This document shows, one piece after another, positions 1-8,149 of a stretch of DNA of 64,000 nucleotides. The notes under the pieces were generated by a model. It was not told where the DNA came from and did not search any database. It saw only the letters and a program-made list of their open reading frames with translations. Numbering within the stretch: the first letter of the stretch is position 1; every line of letters starts with the position of its first letter. Made by a program: the position numbers and the translations under genes. Source of the DNA: Halobaculum roseum (GTDB taxonomy: Archaea; Halobacteriota; Halobacteria; Halobacteriales; Haloferacaceae); contig NZ_CP082288.1 in NCBI RefSeq assembly GCF_019880245.1, positions 186,001 through 250,000 on the forward strand, read 5' to 3'.

Positions 1-1587
1 GACGTTGTTGAGCGTCTTCCTGTCGTGTTTTCCGGAGAACACCGCGACGACGGGCGTCTCCGATGTCACCAGTGCGAGCGGGCCGTGTTTCAGCTCGCCC
101 GCGGAGAACCCCTCGGCGTGCTCGTAGGAGATCTCTTTGAGCTTCAGCGCCCCCTCACGCGCGACCGGGTACGCGACGCCGCGGCCGATGAAGAAGTGCC
201 CGTCGCTGCCGGCGTACCTGTTCGCCAGCGACGACGCCGTCGAGTCCCGGATCACCCGATTGACCAGGTCCGGGAGCTCCTGCAACGCCGACAGGACCGC
301 CTCGCTGTCCTCGCTCGGTGTTCCCGTGACGTCGGCCACGAGCCGCTCGATGACGAGCGCCAGCGTGGCGACCTGCGAGGAGAACGTCTTGGTCGCGGCG
401 ACGCCGATCTCCGGGCCCGCCCGGATGAACAGCGCCTCGTCTGCCTCGCGGGCGGCCGTCGATCCGACGACGTTCGTCACCGCGAGCGTCCGCGCCCCGC
501 GCGCGTTCGCGCTCCGCAACGACGCGAGCGTGTCAGCCGTCTCGCCGCTTTGGGTGACTGCGATGACGAGCGTGTCCTCCGAGACCGGCGCCGGCGTCGT
601 GGCGTACTCCCCTGCCGTGAACGCGTGCGCGGGGATGCCGCGGTCCCGGAGGAGCTGTTGTGCGTACATCGAGGCGTGATGTGAGGTTCCACACGAGAGG
701 AAGTGGACTTCCGAAACGCCGTCGAAGGCTCCCGCCGGGAACTCCTCGAGGTCGACGCGACCGTCGTCGGTGATCCGGCCGTTGATCGTTCGCTCCAGCG
801 CCTCCGGCTGCTCGTTGATCTCCTTGAGCATGTAGTGGTCGTAGCCGCCGCGCTCGGCGTCCTCCGACCCCCAATCGACGGTGTCTATCGGCCGGGAGAC
901 GGGGTCGCCGTCCACGTCGGTGATCGAGTGTTCGCCGGGGGTGAGCCGGACGACGTCGCCGTCGTGGAGATACACCACGCGTGACGTGAACTCGATGAAC
1001 GACGGCACGTCGCTGGCGAGGAATCGACGCCCGTCGTCGACGCCGAGCACCAGGGGCGAACCCTGCCGGGTCGCGAAGATCGCCTCGGTCCCGTCGATCA
1101 GGGCCGCGATGGCGTAGCTCCCCTCCAGGCGGTCGACAGCTGCCCGAAACGCCGCCTCGGGGGGCTTGCCAGCGGCCAACTCGCTCTCGATGAGATGGGG
1201 GATCACCTCCGTGTCGGTCTCGCTGGTGAACAGGTGTCCGGCCGCCGAGAGTTCGCCGCGGAGCTCGGCGTAGTTCTCGATGATCCCGTTGTGCACGACC
1301 GCGACGGATGCGGTACAGTCGGTGTGCGGGTGAGCGTTCTCGTCGGTCGGCGCTCCGTGCGTGCTCCACCGTGTGTGGCCGACGCCGAACTCCCCGCGGA
1401 GGTCGACGCCGTCGACCTCCGCGACAAGCTCGTCGATGCCGCCCTCGCGCTTGTGGACGCGAACGCCGGCGCCGTTGAGCGTGGCGATCCCGGCGGAGTC
1501 GTAACCTCGGTATTCGAGGTTCTTCAGCCCGGTAAGCACGGTATCGACGACATCGTCGTCGCCGACGCAGGCGGTAATCCCGCACAT
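1..1587 (-). CDS. glmS: Glutamine--fructose-6-phosphate aminotransferase (isomerizing), C-terminus outside window
   Basis: Makes glucosamine-6-phosphate from fructose-6-phosphate and glutamine, the entry step to UDP-GlcNAc. The reading frame begins ATG-TGC, so Cys2 (MCGIT) is the N-terminal nucleophile of the glutaminase domain. EYRGYDSAG and HTRWSTHG follow at about residues 25-80, typical of GlmS. From about residue 290 two SIS sugar-isomerase domains begin (LSCGTSHHA; later EGALKLKEISYEHAEG). 529 codons are visible; the family is about 600 residues, so roughly 70 C-terminal residues lie beyond the window. The neighbouring glmM and GlmU-like genes complete the pathway. A minus-strand AATAACAA box lies at 1755-1762 with a possible leader ORF between it and the gene. 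Identity is certain from the domains. Confidence 0.96.
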   Translation of the reverse strand, partial: MCGITACVGDDDVVDTVLTGLKNLEYRGYDSAGIATLNGAGVRVHKREGGIDELVAEVDGVDLRGEFGVGHTRWSTHGAPTDENAHPHTDCTASVAVVHNGIIENYAELRGELSAAGHLFTSETDTEVIPHLIESELAAGKPPEAAFRAAVDRLEGSYAIAALIDGTEAIFATRQGSPLVLGVDDGRRFLASDVPSFIEFTSRVVYLHDGDVVRLTPGEHSITDVDGDPVSRPIDTVDWGSEDAERGGYDHYMLKEINEQPEALERTINGRITDDGRVDLEEFPAGAFDGVSEVHFLSCGTSHHASMYAQQLLRDRGIPAHAFTAGEYATTPAPVSEDTLVIAVTQSGETADTLASLRSANARGARTLAVTNVVGSTAAREADEALFIRAGPEIGVAATKTFSSQVATLALVIERLVADVTGTPSEDSEAVLSALQELPDLVNRVIRDSTASSLANRYAGSDGHFFIGRGVAYPVAREGALKLKEISYEHAEGFSAGELKHGPLALVTSETPVVAVFSGKHDRKTLNNV

Positions 1588-1632
1588 CAGCGATCGCCCG
1601 CTCCCCGGCGACGTACTCCGGTATTCCCGTGA

Positions 1633-1731
1633 TTACTCGGCGCGTGTTCCTCCTGGCGTCGTGCCGTCAGTCCGGCGCGGTGGCGTGTACAGATCATGGT
1701 CAGGCCGAACGGATAGCGTCCGGGGTAACAT
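1633..1731 (-). CDS. Possible 32-codon leader ORF ahead of glmS
   Basis: A short ORF (starting MLPRTLSV, ending TRAE) whose ATG lies 23 nt downstream of the AATAACAA box at 1755-1762, the spacing expected for a leaderless transcript. It stops 45 nt before the glmS start. No recognisable domain. It may be a translated leader or simply untranslated 5' sequence; the only evidence is its position relative to the promoter box. Confidence 0.25.
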   Translation of the reverse strand: MLPRTLSVRPDHDLYTPPRRTDGTTPGGTRAE

Positions 1732-1754
1732 GCGCCAATCCCGGCAGTCGGGCA

Positions 1755-1762
1755 TTGTTATT
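1755..1762 (-). promoter_or_regulatory. AATAACAA promoter box (glmS)
   Basis: Reads AATAACAA on the minus strand within the glmS/GlmU-like intergenic region. It matches the recurrent box of this locus but lies about 167 nt from the glmS ATG, so the transcript would have a long leader. Confidence 0.5.
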
Positions 1763-1903
1763 AGGCTGTTACGTCCAAATAGCGGCGGTTGCGCGTCTCT
1801 AACGCCGAAATACGACCGATCTCGTTCGGGACCGGATCCGGCGAGGAACGAGCGAGTGATCGAAATGGGCAGTGGGCTGGTACCTAACCGCACATATAAT
1901 CTC

Positions 1904-1911
1904 TATAACAA
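1904..1911 (+). promoter_or_regulatory. TATAACAA promoter box
   Basis: TATAACAA ends 30 nt before the ATG at 1942, placing the start codon at or very near the expected transcription start (leaderless mRNA). AT-rich sequence just upstream (1893-1902) strengthens the promoter assignment. Confidence 0.65.
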
Positions 1912-1941
1912 TACAAGTAGGTCCGACAGTAACAGCCGGGT

Positions 1942-3027
1942 ATGCTCGGGGTACTTGCGTCGGGAGGGGAGATCGGAACCGCGTACGCGCCGTCGACATC
2001 CGCAGCGCAGGTGTCGGTCGCCGGAACGCCGGTGGCCGTCCGCGTCGCCGACTCGATGGTTCGTGCCGGCGTCGACGAACTCCTCGTTACGGGCGTCGAA
2101 CCGACCGTCCAGCGGCGGCTACTCGACCGGTACCCGGAGATAGTGACGACTGAACGGGCGGATCCGCCGACCGCGCACGACCGCGTGGTCCGGCTGCCCG
2201 CGACCGCTATCGTCTCCCCGGGCGCGCTCGACGCGCTCGGGCGCCGGAACGCCGCCTACCTCCGGCGCCCCGGGGAACCGCTACCGCCGCTCGACGGCCC
2301 GGAAGTCCGTCCGCTTCTGGTACCTACGGACGCGTTCGAGGGTCGCCCGCCGACGGCGGCGGTCGAGGTCGCACGGGAGCTCGCGACCGACGCGGCCATC
2401 GACCCGATCGAACACGAGCACGTCGCCGACGTGCGCCGCCCGTGGGAGTACCTCGACGCGACCGAGTGGATGCTCGCGGGAACGACCGGCTCGGCCGGGT
2501 TCGCGGGGATCGAACCGGATCGCTCCGGCGAGATCCACCCCGATGCGGAACTCACCGGACCGATCGCCGTCTGCGAGGGCGCGACCGTGCGCTCGGGGGC
2601 CGTCATCGAGGGGCCGGCCCTCGTGATGCCCGGCGCGACGGTCGGACCGAACTGTTATGTGAGGGCAAACAGTTTTATTTCAAATGACACAAAGATAGGG
2701 GCAGGCGTGGAACTCAAAAACAGCGTCATCATGAACGACGCGAACGTTCCCCACCAGAGCTACGTGGGCGACAGCGTCGTCGGCCCGCGCGCGAACGTGG
2801 GCGCCGGCTCGCTCGTGGCGAACCTTCGTCACGACGGCGAGCAGGTGACGCTGACGCACGCCGATCGCCGCGTTCGAACCGGGAGACGGAAGTTCGGCGC
2901 GGTGATCGGCGAGGGAGCGAAGCTGGGGATCGGAACCCGCCTCAACGTGGGGACCGTCGTCGGGGCGAACGCGACGACGGCACCCGGGGAAGTCGTCCGC
3001 AGGGACGTCACGACGGAGGATCCGTAA
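1942..3027 (+). CDS. GlmU-like protein: degenerate N-terminal domain plus left-handed beta-helix acyltransferase
   Basis: 361 residues. From about residue 195 to 350 there are repeated hexapeptides (I/V-G-x-x-A-x type: IAVCEGATVRSG, ALVMPGATVG, NVGAGSLVANLRHDG), the left-handed beta-helix of GlmU-type acetyltransferases. The fragment GAGSLVANLRHDG resembles the active-site turn of the GlmU acetyltransferase half. The N-terminal 190 residues lie where a nucleotidyltransferase domain would be but lack its G-x-G-T-R signature, so that activity is probably lost. With the separate nucleotidyltransferase at 3949-4998 it may perform the two GlmU activities as two polypeptides; the likely role is N-acetylation of glucosamine-1-phosphate or a related sugar phosphate. 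Exact substrate is inferred from context. Confidence 0.8.
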   Translation: MLGVLASGGEIGTAYAPSTSAAQVSVAGTPVAVRVADSMVRAGVDELLVTGVEPTVQRRLLDRYPEIVTTERADPPTAHDRVVRLPATAIVSPGALDALGRRNAAYLRRPGEPLPPLDGPEVRPLLVPTDAFEGRPPTAAVEVARELATDAAIDPIEHEHVADVRRPWEYLDATEWMLAGTTGSAGFAGIEPDRSGEIHPDAELTGPIAVCEGATVRSGAVIEGPALVMPGATVGPNCYVRANSFISNDTKIGAGVELKNSVIMNDANVPHQSYVGDSVVGPRANVGAGSLVANLRHDGEQVTLTHADRRVRTGRRKFGAVIGEGAKLGIGTRLNVGTVVGANATTAPGEVVRRDVTTEDP

Positions 3028-3105
3028 CCATGCGATCTGGGATCGCAGCCGCGGACGAACTCGAGCGGAATCGACACGCAGACGGAACCGAGCCAAACCA
3101 CGAAA

Positions 3106-3735
3106 ATGGTCAACACAACCCACGCGACAACGACGACGGAGGAGCCGACGATGACCGCTGAGTCGACGACGCAGCCAGAGATCGAACCGGAACACGAGAT
3201 CGATGCCGATGACGACGACGAACGAGAAACCGAGCCGGACCCGTTACCGCTGGATCTGACCTTCGAGATCCTGAAGAACCAACGCCGGCGACTCGTGTTG
3301 AGTCACCTCAGATCGGTCGACGGCGAGTCGACGATCGGCGAGCTCGCCGAACACATCGCCGCGATCGAGAACGACTGCGACGTGCAGGCGCTCGGCGCCC
3401 AACAGCGCAAGCGCGTGTACATCGGGCTGTACCAGTGTCACCTCCCGAAGATGGACGATGCGGGGGTCATCGACTTCAACCAGAGCCGGGGTCGGGTCGA
3501 ACTCGAACCGGAGGCCGGGCCGCTGTACGAGTATCTGGTCGACGAGGACGACGAGGACGAGGGATCCGAGTCCGAATCCGTCGATCCGCGACCGTACGGC
3601 GCGGCGACGGTCGGCGTCGGCGCGCTCTTCGGCGTCGCGCAGTTCATGGGGCATCACCTCCTGGCGAGCGCGTTGATGTTCGGGTTCCTGACGGCCGTGC
3701 TCTATCTCGGTCGTCGATCGTTGACGAGCGAGTAA
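3106..3735 (+). CDS. DUF7344-type winged-helix protein with C-terminal membrane segments
   Basis: 209 residues. An acidic low-complexity N-terminus (residues 1-45) is followed by a winged-helix-like domain (FEILKNQRRRLVLSHL ... ELAEHI ... QRKRVYIGLYQCHLPKMDDAGVI) matching the haloarchaeal DUF7344 family. After an acidic linker come two hydrophobic segments at about 160-200. The layout suggests a membrane-tethered DNA-binding or sensing protein; the target is unknown. The start could instead be the ATG at 3151 (MTAEST), because the first 15 residues are Thr-rich and poorly constrained. It lies 78 nt after the preceding gene and may be cotranscribed with it. Confidence 0.78.
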   Translation: MVNTTHATTTTEEPTMTAESTTQPEIEPEHEIDADDDDERETEPDPLPLDLTFEILKNQRRRLVLSHLRSVDGESTIGELAEHIAAIENDCDVQALGAQQRKRVYIGLYQCHLPKMDDAGVIDFNQSRGRVELEPEAGPLYEYLVDEDDEDEGSESESVDPRPYGAATVGVGALFGVAQFMGHHLLASALMFGFLTAVLYLGRRSLTSE

Positions 3736-3948
3736 CCTCGAAACCGGAACGCGAGTAGTCGCCTGGGGGCCGACGACTCGACCGCGAGGCCGGACCGTTC
3801 TCCCACGGACGCTATCCCGACGAGCGGCGGCGCTGGTGAGGGATCGACTGAGCGGACACTACCCGGTGAGCGACTGGACCGGTACGACCGACGGTCAAAC
3901 CGCATGAGCCGCGCGAAACGGGACGGAAAACCGGCGAACGACGAGTCC

Positions 3949-4998
3949 TCAGTAGCCGAGTGCCGACTCCAGTGGGCTGTGCGTGGCAACGACCGACGTG
4001 GTCTCGCCGGACTGGTGCGTCCCGGAGACGCACGCGCCCGTGGAGAGGTCACACCTGGGTCCGAGGACGACCCCGTGGAGGATGACGCGGGACCCGACCC
4101 GCGCGCCCGGGAACAGCACCGATCGCGTCAGCTCCGCCTCAGGGCCGACGCTCGCGCCCGCGCCGACGACGCTCGGACCGCGGATCACCGCGTCGGCCTC
4201 GATCACGGCGTTCGCGCCGATCATCGCGGGGCCGTGGACGGTCGCGTCGTCGGCGACGCTGGCGCCGGGTGCGACGTACACGCCGTCGCCCCAGTGGTCG
4301 CCGTCCTCCACGGGGACCCCCTCGGCGAGCACGAGTTCGTTCGCCCGGACGAAGTCGTCCGGGCGCGCGACGTCCAGCCACCGGGAAGTCGTCACGGCCG
4401 CCACGTCGCACTCGGCGATGAGGGACTCCACCGCGTCGGTGATCTCGTACTCCCCGCGGCTGCTGCGCGGGACATCGAAAGCGTCGCACATCGACTCCGG
4501 GAAGACGTACGCGCCCGCGTTCGCGAGATCAGTCGGGGGGTCGTCGGGCTTCTCGACGATGCCCGTGACGCGCGACCCGTCCGTCGAGAGGACGCCGTAC
4601 TCGCGCGGGTCGTCGACGCGGTGGGCCAACACCGCGGCGTCGTGATCGAACAGGCGGGCGATCGCCTCGGCCTCGAACAGGTTGTCGCCGTTGAGGACGG
4701 CGAAGCGGCCGTCGATGTACGGCGTCGCACAGCGAACTGCGTCGGCGGTGCCCGCCGGCGGATCCTGCACGGCGTACGTCACCGGAACGCCCCGGTAGCT
4801 GTCGCCGAAGTACTCTCGCAGGTGTCCGTCGCCGTCCCCGACGACGAAGATAAGGTCGTCGGCGCCGCCGGCGACGGCCGCGTCCGCGACGTGTGCGACG
4901 AGCGGGCGGTCCCCGACGGGAAGCATCGGCTTCGGCGTGATCCGCGAGAGCGGCCGCATTCGGGTGCCGCGCCCGGCCGCCAGTATCACTGCGTGCAT
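3949..4998 (-). CDS. Sugar-1-phosphate nucleotidyltransferase with beta-helix tail (GlmU/RmlA-like)
   Basis: 349 residues. The N-terminus AAGRGTRMRPLS followed by KPMLPVGDRPL is the nucleotide-binding signature of NTP transferases; NGDN at about residue 98 supplies the metal-binding Asp and GIVEKPDDP is the conserved mid-domain motif. From about residue 235 hexapeptide repeats (VYVAPGASVADDATV onward) form a left-handed beta-helix. It probably makes UDP-GlcNAc (or dTDP/UDP-glucose) from the sugar-1-phosphate; the neighbouring glmM and glmS favour UDP-GlcNAc. A CATAACAA box lies 29 nt before the ATG, supporting this start and a leaderless transcript. Confidence 0.88.
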   Translation of the reverse strand: MHAVILAAGRGTRMRPLSRITPKPMLPVGDRPLVAHVADAAVAGGADDLIFVVGDGDGHLREYFGDSYRGVPVTYAVQDPPAGTADAVRCATPYIDGRFAVLNGDNLFEAEAIARLFDHDAAVLAHRVDDPREYGVLSTDGSRVTGIVEKPDDPPTDLANAGAYVFPESMCDAFDVPRSSRGEYEITDAVESLIAECDVAAVTTSRWLDVARPDDFVRANELVLAEGVPVEDGDHWGDGVYVAPGASVADDATVHGPAMIGANAVIEADAVIRGPSVVGAGASVGPEAELTRSVLFPGARVGSRVILHGVVLGPRCDLSTGACVSGTHQSGETTSVVATHSPLESALGY

Positions 4999-5027
4999 GA
5001 CGACCGAAGGCAGGAATGGGGCGTCCC

Positions 5028-5035
5028 TTGTTATG
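5028..5035 (-). promoter_or_regulatory. CATAACAA promoter box
   Basis: Minus-strand CATAACAA, 29 nt before the ATG at 4998. The rest of the 5000-5259 gap shows nothing else recognisable. Confidence 0.7.
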
Positions 5036-5259
5036 GGCAGACAACGAGAGCTCGCGCCGGTTAGGTGGTCGTGTACCGGTGGCGGACGTCGGGAGTGTCC
5101 CCCGAACGTGTTCAGGACTATTGAGGATGATCGGCCGGGAGGGGAGATGAGAGGGGAAAGAAGACCGAGAGTTCGAGACAGTGAGAAAGTGTGTGTGAGG
5201 GGAAGGGGCGTCAGTCGGGGACCGTCAGTTCACCGTCCGAGGAGTGAGCGAGCCGCAGT

Positions 5260-6600
5260 TCAATCAGACGCCGGGGCGGCGACGGCCCGCTTCGCCTCCC
5301 TGACGAGGTCGGTCGCCGTCTCGAACAGCGACTCCATCTCGGATTCGATGCCGGCCTCGGCGGTGACGCGCACGAGCGGCTGCGTCCCGCTGGCGCGCAC
5401 GAGGAACCAGCCGGCGTCGACGTCGACGCGGACGCCGTCGACGGTGGAGACGTTCGCGTACCGGTCGGCGACGCGGTCGGCGACGTGCGCGACGAGATCG
5501 TGTTTCGCGTCGGTCTCGATGTTCGCGCGGCGCAGGGGGACGGTCTCGACTTGGGCCGCCAGGTCGTCGAGCGGCCCCCGTCGCGCGACCAGCTCGGCCA
5601 GCTTCGCCGCGGCGAGCGGGCCGTCCGGACAGCGGGCCAGCTCCGGCCAGATCCACGCCCCGCTGGGCTCGCCGCCGAAGACTACGTCGGTCTCGCGGGT
5701 CCGCTCGGCGACGTAGCCGTCGCCGACCCGCGTGTGGACCGTCGAGGCGCCGATCGCCTCCAGCGTCGTGTCGACGGCGATGCTGGTGTCGATCGGGACG
5801 GCGACGCGGTCGCCGGCGGCGGCGATGTCGCGCGCGAACAGCGCCAGGAGTACGTCGCCGGAGGGGAACTCCCCCGACCCTGTCGCCGCGCGCATCCGGT
5901 CGGCGTCGCCGTCGTGGGCGATCCCGAGGTCGGCGTCGGTCGCGGCGACGACCTCCCGCAGCGTCCCGCAGTTGTCCGCGGTCGGCTCGCTGGGTCGGCT
6001 CGGGAACGAGCCGTCGGGTTCGGCCGCGAGCGTCCGGACGGTACAGCCGAGATCCCGGAGGATCGTCGCGGTGATCCGGCCGCTGCCGTTGCCCACGTCG
6101 AGGACCACGTCGAGCCCGATATCTCCGTCGACAGCGTCCACGACGGCGTCGACGTGGCGCGAGCGCGCGCGTCGGCTCCGCATGCGGCTACCGTACTCGT
6201 TCCAGCCGACGAGGTCGAACGCGTTCTCGCGGATCCGCTCGGCGACGGCGTCCTGTGCGGTGCCGACGTAGGCGGCGCCGTCGTCGGTCCACAGCTTCAG
6301 GCCGTTGTCGGAGGCGGGGTTGTGCGAGGCGGTGACGGCGATCCCCGCGTCGGCGCCGTACCACTCGACGGCCCGCGCGACCGTCGGCGTCGGTACCTCA
6401 CCCAGCGAGACGGCGTCGGCGCCGCACTCGCGCAGCCCGGCGGTCGCCGCGTCGACGAGCGCGGGCCCGGTCGATCGGGGGTCGCGACCGATCACGACCC
6501 GTCTCGCGCCCTCGGAGGCGACGGCCCGACCCACGTCGAGCGCGACCGACGCGGTGACCTCCTCGCCCACGGTTCCCCTGATACCGCTCGTTCCGAACAT
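5260..6600 (-). CDS. glmM: Phosphoglucosamine mutase
   Basis: 446 residues, the usual length for archaeal GlmM. TSGIRGT at residues 4-10 and TASHNP at 90-95 (Ser92 is the phosphorylated catalytic serine) identify the alpha-D-phosphohexomutase family. A DGDADR metal-binding loop follows in the middle of the protein, and a sugar-phosphate-binding loop (RASGTQPLVRV) lies near the C-terminus. It converts glucosamine-6-phosphate to glucosamine-1-phosphate, between GlmS and the GlmU-like enzymes. A phosphomannomutase/phosphoglucomutase role cannot be excluded by motifs alone, but the context favours GlmM. A TTGTAACAA promoter box lies 27 nt upstream. Confidence 0.92.
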   Translation of the reverse strand: MFGTSGIRGTVGEEVTASVALDVGRAVASEGARRVVIGRDPRSTGPALVDAATAGLRECGADAVSLGEVPTPTVARAVEWYGADAGIAVTASHNPASDNGLKLWTDDGAAYVGTAQDAVAERIRENAFDLVGWNEYGSRMRSRRARSRHVDAVVDAVDGDIGLDVVLDVGNGSGRITATILRDLGCTVRTLAAEPDGSFPSRPSEPTADNCGTLREVVAATDADLGIAHDGDADRMRAATGSGEFPSGDVLLALFARDIAAAGDRVAVPIDTSIAVDTTLEAIGASTVHTRVGDGYVAERTRETDVVFGGEPSGAWIWPELARCPDGPLAAAKLAELVARRGPLDDLAAQVETVPLRRANIETDAKHDLVAHVADRVADRYANVSTVDGVRVDVDAGWFLVRASGTQPLVRVTAEAGIESEMESLFETATDLVREAKRAVAAPASD

Positions 6601-6627
6601 ACGATCGGTACGCGCGACGGCCCGAGT

Positions 6628-6636
6628 TTGTTACAA
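6628..6636 (-). promoter_or_regulatory. TTGTAACAA promoter box (glmM)
   Basis: Minus-strand variant of the recurrent box, 27 nt before the glmM ATG at 6600. Confidence 0.6.
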
Positions 6637-6660
6637 CCCGACTATCGGGGTACCGATCGG

Positions 6661-7974
6661 CTACCCGTCCGAGCCGGGAGGCGCCTCGGAGTCCGCGTCG
6701 GACGGTCCCGTCCGACGGCCGCCGTCGGATTCGATGGTCGAACCCGACTTCCGCGACACCTGAGACCCGTTCGACTCCGTGTCCCCGGCGACCGACGGGA
6801 GGACGTCCGGCCCCGATTCGACCGGTCCCCCGGTCGGTCCCCCACGGTCGGGAAACAGCACGTCGTCCAGGTGGTCGTTCTCGCTGATGTCCATCGCCAT
6901 CGCCCCGACGAGCGCGCACGCGCCGACGACGAACAGCAGCGCGGAGACCAGCCCGGCGACGCCGACAGTCGACGCCGCGGCGGACCCGGCACCGACGAGA
7001 CCGGCCACCGACGCCAGCGACGCGAACAGCCCGACCGCGCCGAGCGCGCTCGCGCCGGCGCCGACGCCGTACGCGACGACGAGCGGGTGGAAGTCGTACA
7101 CGAGGTAGTTCGTCCGCAAGCGCCACAGGAAGTTGCGAAGCAACATCCACGACACCCGCGGGACGTACGTCCGGTAGCGGATGTGACTCTCCTCGTCGCC
7201 GTAGATGATCGGGTTCGGGAGGTCGACGACCCGCAGCCGGGCCACGTTGAGCTTCACGAGCAGATCGTTGCAGTAGCCGTAGAACTCGTACATCCCCTCG
7301 ATGTCGGCCTCGTGGAGGGCGCGCCGTGAGATGGCCGTGTACCCGCTCTGGGGATCGCCGGTCGACCAGTAGCCGCTCGCGATCTTCGTCAGCGCGCCCA
7401 GCATCGCGTTCCCGACGAACCGGAGCCGCGGCATGTCCCCGCGGTCGCGTCGCCCGACGAACCGGTTGCCCTTGACGTAGTCCGCCTCGCCGTCGACGAT
7501 CGGGTCGAACAGCGTCCCGAGCACGTCCGGGTCCATCTGTCCGTCGCCGCCCATCACGGCGGTCGCGGCGATGTCGTCGTCGCGCGCGTGGAGGTAGCCG
7601 GTCTTGATCGCGCCGCCGACGCCCCTGTTCTCCTCGTGACGAATGGCGACGATCCGCTCGTCGAAGGGGCCGTCGGTTCGCGTCGATTCGTCGGTTCCGC
7701 GGGCGCCGTCGGGTCGTTCGGGACGACTCTCTTGCCTATCTGAGCTATTGTGCCTATCGTGCTTTCGGTTCCGTTCGGACCGGCCCCGTCGGTCGGATCG
7801 GGCGCGGTCCAGCGCGACCGCGCGCTGGATCTCCGTCCAGGTGTCGTCGGTGGAGGCGTCGTCGACGACGTAGATCCGATCGACGAACGCGGGGACCGTC
7901 ACGATCGTCTCGCGGACGAACGGTTCCTCGTTGTACGCCGGGATGACAACCCCGACCGTCTGTCCTCGATACAT
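6661..7974 (-). CDS. Membrane GT2 glycosyltransferase (dolichyl-phosphate sugar synthase type)
   Basis: 437 residues from the ATG at 7974 (MYRGQTVGVV). IPAYNEE at 11-17, DDASTDD at 38-44 and DGQMDPD at 144-150 are the donor- and metal-binding motifs of GT-A family 2; NRGVGGAIKTGY at 116-127 is typical of dolichol-phosphate mannose/glucose synthases. C-terminal hydrophobic segments at about 310-390 anchor it in the membrane, followed by a polar, low-complexity tail. It probably loads a sugar onto a dolichol carrier for N-glycosylation or polysaccharide assembly. Odd: an Arg/Ser/Asp-rich insertion of about 50 residues (58-106) interrupts the catalytic domain. Upstream in-frame codons encode unconserved sequence, hence the chosen start. 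Confidence 0.88.
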   Translation of the reverse strand: MYRGQTVGVVIPAYNEEPFVRETIVTVPAFVDRIYVVDDASTDDTWTEIQRAVALDRARSDRRGRSERNRKHDRHNSSDRQESRPERPDGARGTDESTRTDGPFDERIVAIRHEENRGVGGAIKTGYLHARDDDIAATAVMGGDGQMDPDVLGTLFDPIVDGEADYVKGNRFVGRRDRGDMPRLRFVGNAMLGALTKIASGYWSTGDPQSGYTAISRRALHEADIEGMYEFYGYCNDLLVKLNVARLRVVDLPNPIIYGDEESHIRYRTYVPRVSWMLLRNFLWRLRTNYLVYDFHPLVVAYGVGAGASALGAVGLFASLASVAGLVGAGSAAASTVGVAGLVSALLFVVGACALVGAMAMDISENDHLDDVLFPDRGGPTGGPVESGPDVLPSVAGDTESNGSQVSRKSGSTIESDGGRRTGPSDADSEAPPGSDG

Positions 7975-8026
7975 TGTGTAGGTAACCGTGACCGCCGGCT
8001 GGTGACAGCAAGCGACGCATCGGATT

Positions 8027-8034
8027 TTGTTACC
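8027..8034 (-). promoter_or_regulatory. GGTAACAA promoter box
   Basis: Minus-strand GGTAACAA, 52 nt before the GT2 start at 7974; a variant of the local box with a longer spacing than its neighbours. Confidence 0.45.
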
Positions 8035-8113
8035 CATACCCTGCACCGTGAACCGGGGATCGCACCGCCGATCGTCGACGACAGAGATGGGGGTTGGGGG
8101 AGCGAAACCGATC

Positions 8114-8121
8114 CATAACAA
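8114..8121 (+). promoter_or_regulatory. CATAACAA promoter box
   Basis: Plus-strand CATAACAA, 28 nt before the ATG at 8150 of the PKD surface protein; it decides the start in favour of 8150. Confidence 0.7.
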
Positions 8122-8149
8122 AGCCGGATCTGCCGGGAATTGGGGTGTA

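Noticed and set aside
533-1585. A 350-codon ORF on the minus strand
   Set aside because: It lies inside glmS in another frame; its Arg-rich product is the usual high-GC shadow, and the glmS frame has full GlmS motifs.
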